From: Adiantum capillus-veneris
Taxonomy: Eukaryota > Streptophyta > Polypodiopsida > Polypodiales > Pteridaceae
Assembly (NCBI GenBank): GCA_014529385.2
Contig: CM043971.1
Coordinates: 96,859,985-96,923,984 of the forward strand
Length of the DNA: 64,000 bases
Direction of reading: 5' to 3'
Positions 60,036 to 64,000 of this stretch are shown piece after piece; within the stretch, counting starts at the first letter, position 1; each line of letters starts with the position of its first letter. The notes under the pieces are model-generated. The model was given only the letters and a program-made list of their open reading frames with translations. It searched no databases and was not told where the DNA came from. Both the position numbers and the translations under genes were made by a program.

Positions 60036-60099
<64 letters not shown>

Positions 60100-60213
60100 G
60101 TAGCGGTCCTAGTCCATGCTTCCAAGACTAGGTGGTGCCCTCATCTCATTTCCTTTGTGGCGCAATGGAGTTTTTTTTGGTGTAGAGGCCGCCATTCCAA
60201 ATTTCCTTCGTCA
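59815..60213 (+). repeat. Gypsy-3 5' LTR with internal deletion
   Basis: TGATCCGAGCC to TTCGTCA. After gagaaaaacct it jumps to gcttgatgtg, skipping the equivalent of 32254-33345. (CT)n at 60037-60097. Confidence 0.9.
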
Positions 60214-60216
60214 TAA

Positions 60217-60234
60217 ATTGGTGCCCCCACGGAG
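60217..60234 (+). promoter_or_regulatory. Probable Gypsy-3 primer-binding site
   Basis: TTGGTGCCCCCACGGAGG starts four bases after the LTR's terminal CA. TGG opening fits a tRNA 3'-CCA complement. The tRNA was not identified. Confidence 0.55.
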
Positions 60235-60263
60235 GAGTTCTCAAGCAGCGCTCTGCCAATCCT

Positions 60264-60767
60264 ATGAAGGAAGGTCCATCAAATTCTCCAAGACTTCCAC
60301 TATGGTCTTCCCAAGAAGCTCAAGAGAAGAAGCGTCTTTATCGACAAATGGCATGTATACGGGTAAAGAGAGTTAACTACATACACCCTTGTTTGCTTCA
60401 AGGAAAATCTTGTAGTGATCAAGTCCCTAGGTCAAAGCATTGTGTTGAGTGCTTCGTGGCTAGTGTGAAGACACTTCCTTTGAAGCCTCGACTTCAGGTG
60501 GTGAAAGCACTCTAAAAATCGGGTATTAACAAGTTTTTGGAGGGGGAGCTACACATCAATGGTGTGCGGTATTGGCAAGAGGCTACATATGGTGATGCAC
60601 TCCAACTACTACTAGCAATAAGGCTCAAGGTGGTTGAGAAGGTAGCCATTGAACCCTATGAACTCTACAAAGCTGAAGATGGTCACACCAAAACTAGGCT
60701 AATCACTGGTGAGCAAATTCTTCGCATCTCTCAAATGGTGGGATCCAAGAGAGCTGAACTTCAATGA
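60264..60767 (+). pseudogene. Gypsy-3 leader ORF a, unknown
   Basis: One frame of about 167 codons with a single TAA (about 60513). The first half is basic with a Cys cluster (CLLQGKSCSD, KHCVECF). The second half reads ELHINGVRYWQEATYGDAL. It lies between primer site and gag, where Ogre/Tat elements carry an extra ORF1. No known domain recognised. Confidence 0.4.
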
Positions 60768-60800
60768 AGTGCTTCATGGAAGTTTGTAGTTAATGCAAAA

Positions 60801-61010
60801 ATGAATAATCCCATTTTCTACAACTTTCAATCAATTCAGAATATTAGGGTGAATGTGCGCATTGATAGAAAGATTTTTTTCCAACAAAGATTGGTCTTCT
60901 ATTTTGGAGCTGAGAGGTTGAGAGAGATATTGTTGTCCCATGACCCTATAATATTTCCTATTTTGGAGTATAATGTATCTTTTGATGTTCACATCTTCAT
61001 CTTGCTTTAA
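60801..61010 (+). CDS. Gypsy-3 leader ORF b, 69 aa, unknown
   Basis: Opens MNNPIFYNFQSIQ and ends EYNVSFDVHIFILL. It resembles ORF c over its second half (G-x-x-RL-x-EI, then P-x-x-x-P, D-V-x-IF-x-L). Hydrophobic C-terminus. Confidence 0.4.
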   Translation: MNNPIFYNFQSIQNIRVNVRIDRKIFFQQRLVFYFGAERLREILLSHDPIIFPILEYNVSFDVHIFILL

Positions 61011-61019
61011 GCATACTCC

Positions 61020-61232
61020 ATGAATCATAGGGATTTATATGGACCTATCCAACCTCTTGCTAGACAAACTGTGCATATAATAGCTAGCACAAAGCTTAGG
61101 TTCCAAAACATCATAAGGAACTTACTAGGCCCTCGTCGTCTAGCTGAGATTAATGCATCTATCAATCCATTTATTCTACCCTTAATAAGATATGATTTGG
61201 GCCTAGACGTTGTCATCTTTGTGTTGTATTGA
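61020..61232 (+). CDS. Gypsy-3 leader ORF c, 70 aa, paralogue of ORF b
   Basis: Opens MNHRDLYGPIQPLA and ends RYDLGLDVVIFVLY. It starts 10 nt after ORF b and ends 23 nt before the gag ATG. The same length and matching C-terminal pattern suggest tandem duplication of a small gene. Confidence 0.4.
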   Translation: MNHRDLYGPIQPLARQTVHIIASTKLRFQNIIRNLLGPRRLAEINASINPFILPLIRYDLGLDVVIFVLY

Positions 61233-61254
61233 GAGGAAGGCAACCCATCCTATC

Positions 61255-62640
61255 ATGGCTTTCCCTAATTTTTTTGGGCGTAGTGGGGAAAATGCTGGGG
61301 ATTTTTTGGATAACTTGGAGATGGCTTTTCTTGTCTCTGGGAGGAATGACGAAGCATTGAAATTGAGAGCTTTTCCTTTGGTGCTCAAAGAAGAAGCTAG
61401 GGTATGGTTCCAGGCTCTAGATCCAACCCAAAGAGCTGAATGGGAGGGATTGAAGGCGGCTTTCCTACGAAGATTTCAACAAGCCAATTCGGTAGAAGAA
61501 CTATGGCAACGGCTTCTGGCCCTTCATCAAGTTGACCCTCATGGTTATGCAACCTATGAGGAAGGTTTTCTGAAACTTTGGGGGCAATGGTCAGACTCAC
61601 TAAACCCTGGTGAGCGAGCTCCCAATTGCCTCCAAAAGGATCGATTTATCTCAGGTTTGTACTCCTTGCTAAGGGAGAAGGTAAAGAGAAAATTTCCAAA
61701 TACTTTTGAAGATGCCTTAAGAATTGCTAGGGAAAAGAATCGAAAGATTCTCTATCAAGCCCAAGCTGGCTAGCTAGCTTTGGGAGGCAATATCACAACT
61801 ATGGAAGCTTCTCACGTACCTCCAAATGTGCCTAATGCACCTGGCCTCAATAGAGGTCAACAAGAAGATATGCTCCAACAAATAAACAATCTCACAAACC
61901 AGCTAGAGGGTTTGAGAGTAAATCTTGTGCAGGGTGCAAGAAGGCCTATTGAGGGGAATGGTGGGAATCGGCCACAAATGCGATGCCAAGCAAGGGAAAT
62001 GTTGTGTTACAATTGTGGGGAAAATGGCCACGGCATGTATAATTGCCCTCATCCCAGAAGATATGACTACCCTGTCAGAGGTCCTCGACAACAAGTAAGT
62101 CCTCCCCGTGCTAGAGCTCAAGCACAAGAGCAACCGCAACCTCAAATTTTGCAGCCACCTCGTGCTCAAGCTCAAGCCCCTCCTACTCAACCAAATGTGA
62201 GCATCATAAGGATGGAGGAGGTTGTCAAGGGCAAAAGCAACCAGGAAGAAATAGTTAAAGGGAAGATGAAGATAGATGAAGTGGCTACAATGCCTATCAA
62301 GCGTGTGCGTGTCCAAGATGAAGTAAGTAAAGAAACAAGCAAAGATGCAAGCAATGAAGCAAGTACATCTCGGGCAACTAAAGATGAAGCCAAGAAGAGA
62401 AAGACCCGTACTAGGTCTCAAATTGACATCTCTGATTTTCCTATGGGATCTCGGACACAACCTTATGACTTGACAGCTAATGTGAGTTCTCAAGGACCAA
62501 AGATTACTTGGCCACAACTACTTCATATCTCCCCAAAGCTACGACGACAGTGGTCAAAAATGGTGAGCACGAGGGCAAAGCGAAGTAAGCTAGTAAGTGT
62601 AATCAAAGCCTATGGTCTCAAGGATATAGTGCCTTTGGTG
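61255..62640 (+). pseudogene. Gypsy-3 gag
   Basis: ATG 61255 was chosen because MAFPNFFGRSGENAGDFLD matches a retrotransposon gag start. Capsid-like region: ARVWFQALDPTQRAEWEGLK, FLRRFQQ, FISGLYSLLREKVKR. An in-frame TAG at 61771 precedes the nucleocapsid, with zinc knuckle CYNCGENGHGMYNC (about 62004-62045) and a Gln/Pro/Ala-rich spacer. It would package element RNA. The frame continues into protease without a stop. Confidence 0.88.
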
Positions 62641-63453
62641 GAGGCTCAAATCAAGGGACAATGGATTCCAAAAACTTACATTGACATTGGAGCAGAGGTT
62701 TGTGTCACGACAGAAAAGCTAATGCCTCAATTGGGTTTAGAGGTAATGGAATCATCAAACTTTAGGGAAAAAATGGCCAATAATGTCTCTGTCACTTGTG
62801 TGGGTGTAGTGAAAGCTTTGAGAGTTTCTGTTTTTGGAATCACTACAGAGGTTGATGCTTATGTGATGCCAGTGAAGGAAGAAGGATACCCCCTTATTTT
62901 AGGACGACCTTGGCTCATGGGTATAGGAGCTAGGCAAGATTGGGCAACAGGAGACTTGGAGTTGAGGCCTCATGTGGGTGGCCATAGTCGGAAGGTGGTT
63001 TATAACTTGAAGAATGGGCGACAAGAGAACCTTGAAGTAGAGATGTCAGCTGATGAGTGGAGCTCAAGTGGATGCTCCTCATCCATGGACGAGGAAGAGA
63101 GTTCAAGTGAAGAGAGTGATAGCACTCTCGAAGTTATGGGCGTCACCATAAAGGAAACTACCTCATCAGAAGACAACCCAAGGATCCAAATGGAGAATGT
63201 GTGGGATGCCAGCCTAGAGAAGATGTTATCCAAGGATATAAAGGAAGAAGAAATGGAGGGTTATGTAAATGTTCTCAAGAAGCATGCATCATTGTTTATT
63301 TTTTATTACACTCACATTATAGGTGTCACTGCAGTGAAGCATCATATCCATCTAAAAGAAGGGAGCAAGCTAGTAGTACAAAAACTAAGAAGATTAGGAG
63401 TTGTGCAACAAAATGCACTATTGTCCGAGGTGAAGAGACTCTTAGAAGCATGA
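62641..63453 (+). pseudogene. Gypsy-3 protease and linker
   Basis: The active site reads YIDIGAEVCVTT (about 62680-62712), with Ile where the family has Ser/Thr (D-S/T-G). Then LILGRPWLMGIGARQDW. An acidic Ser-rich linker (SSSMDEEESSSEESDSTLE) precedes RT. TGA at 63451 is shared with Gypsy-2. Confidence 0.8.
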
Positions 63454-64000
63454 TTCATATACCCAGTAGAAGATTAAGAATGGGTATCCCCAGTAGTGGT
63501 GAGGCCAAAGAAGAATGGTAAATGGCGAGTGTGCGTGGATTACAAGCCAGTAAATGCTGCAACAAAGAGGGACCACTTCCCTCTCCCATTTCAAGATGAG
63601 ATTCTAAATGAAGTAGCAGGCCATGAGCGATACATAGTGTGTGATGGCTACTCCGGCTACTTTCAAATACACATTGCAGAGGAGGACCAAAAAAAGACTA
63701 CTTTCATCACACCATGGGGCTGTTTTGCATTTCGAGTCATGCCTTTTGGTCTCACCAACGCTCCAGCCACCTTTCAACGATTCATGAATATGGTCTTCCA
63801 ACCTTACTTTGGTAAGTCCATAAGGGTTTTCATAGATGAATTTTGTAATTACAGCTCCAAAAGTATGCATCTCGGCAAGATTGATGAGGGATTTACTCGT
63901 TTAGCTAAGCTGGGTGGACAACTAAACAAGGACAAATGTCACATTGGGGAAAGCAAGGTTACACTATTGGGGCATGTAGTGTCCATCGATGGAATCGAGG
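63454..64000 (+). pseudogene. Gypsy-3 reverse transcriptase, cut by window end
   Basis: In frame with the protease after TGA 63451 and TAA near 63475. Contains WVSPVVVRPKKNG, RVCVDYKPVNAA and PFGLTNAPATFQRF. The catalytic pair is Asp-Glu (FIDEF) near 63831 instead of Asp-Asp. Codons corresponding to Gypsy-2 stops at 34472 and 34703 are Gln here. Confidence 0.88.

Larger units (their letters stand above)
59815..64000 (+). mobile_element. Gypsy-3: duplicated Gypsy-2 copy with gag, cut by window end
   Basis: Same insertion as Gypsy-2 but retaining U5, primer region, leader ORFs, gag and protease. About 1.09 kb of U3/R, including the TATA box, is deleted from its LTR. It extends beyond the window. 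Confidence 0.9.

Overview
The window is transposon-dense nuclear DNA from a land plant. The evidence is: Tat-type Ty3/Gypsy elements with a second RNase H, a Copia element primed by initiator Met-tRNA (TGGTATCAGAGC), CACTA-type DNA transposon genes, an L1-like LINE, and the last exon of a class III (plant secretory) peroxidase. An HSPA12-like Hsp70 fragment and the low gene content would fit a large seed-free-plant genome such as a fern or lycophyte, but that is inference. No intact host gene was found. Everything recognisable is mobile-element DNA, captured or broken gene fragments, satellites or microsatellites.

Layout, left to right. 1-870: unclassified DNA with a 121-bp tandem duplication. 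871-1422: the end of gag and the protease of a Gypsy element (Gypsy-1). Its frame stops at 1422 and resumes at 18529, so 1423-18525 is a 17.1-kb insertion that starts CACTA, ends TAGTG and is flanked by the 3-bp duplication TTA. Inside it lie a ~600-bp-period satellite (about 4.66-7.63 kb) split by a 4.17-kb solo-LTR-like insertion (7630-11797, duplication CTTCT), a second CACTA-like terminus (13415), a DUF4216-like transposase tail, a GA tract, an HSPA12-like fragment, a 390-bp tandem duplication and a TNPA-like gene. Gypsy-1 pol then runs 18526-21682, followed by an extra ORF in the env position (21931-24180). A young Copia element (25816-31252) sits to its right. A peroxidase last exon on the minus strand (32002-32158 and 43802-43963) is split by a second Gypsy (Gypsy-2, 32159-43801), whose 3' LTR was itself split by a LINE inserted in a CT microsatellite. 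44.3-46.2 kb holds an acidic ORF and a DUF4218-like TNP2 transposase fragment. 47.2-48.85 kb is a giant GA tract.

From about 48.4 kb to the window end the order seen at 14.8-32 kb repeats: HSPA12-like fragment, 390-bp duplication, TNPA-like gene, CACTA end, Gypsy-1 pol, env-position ORF, peroxidase exon, Gypsy LTR. This is a segmental duplication with an offset of about 33.5 kb. Its left junctions fall in GA repeats. The second unit lacks the Copia element (an empty site) and carries the better gag-side copy of Gypsy-2 (here called Gypsy-3), including three small ORFs between the primer site and gag.

The genes do not form a pathway. They record an order of events: Gypsy-1 insertion, then the CACTA-bounded insertion into it, Gypsy-2 insertion into the peroxidase exon, segmental duplication, then Copia in one copy. 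The LINE inserted into a Gypsy-2 LTR. Many in-frame stops are TAA, TAG or TGA where a paralogous copy has CAA or CGA, as expected of cytosine-methylated, silenced DNA.
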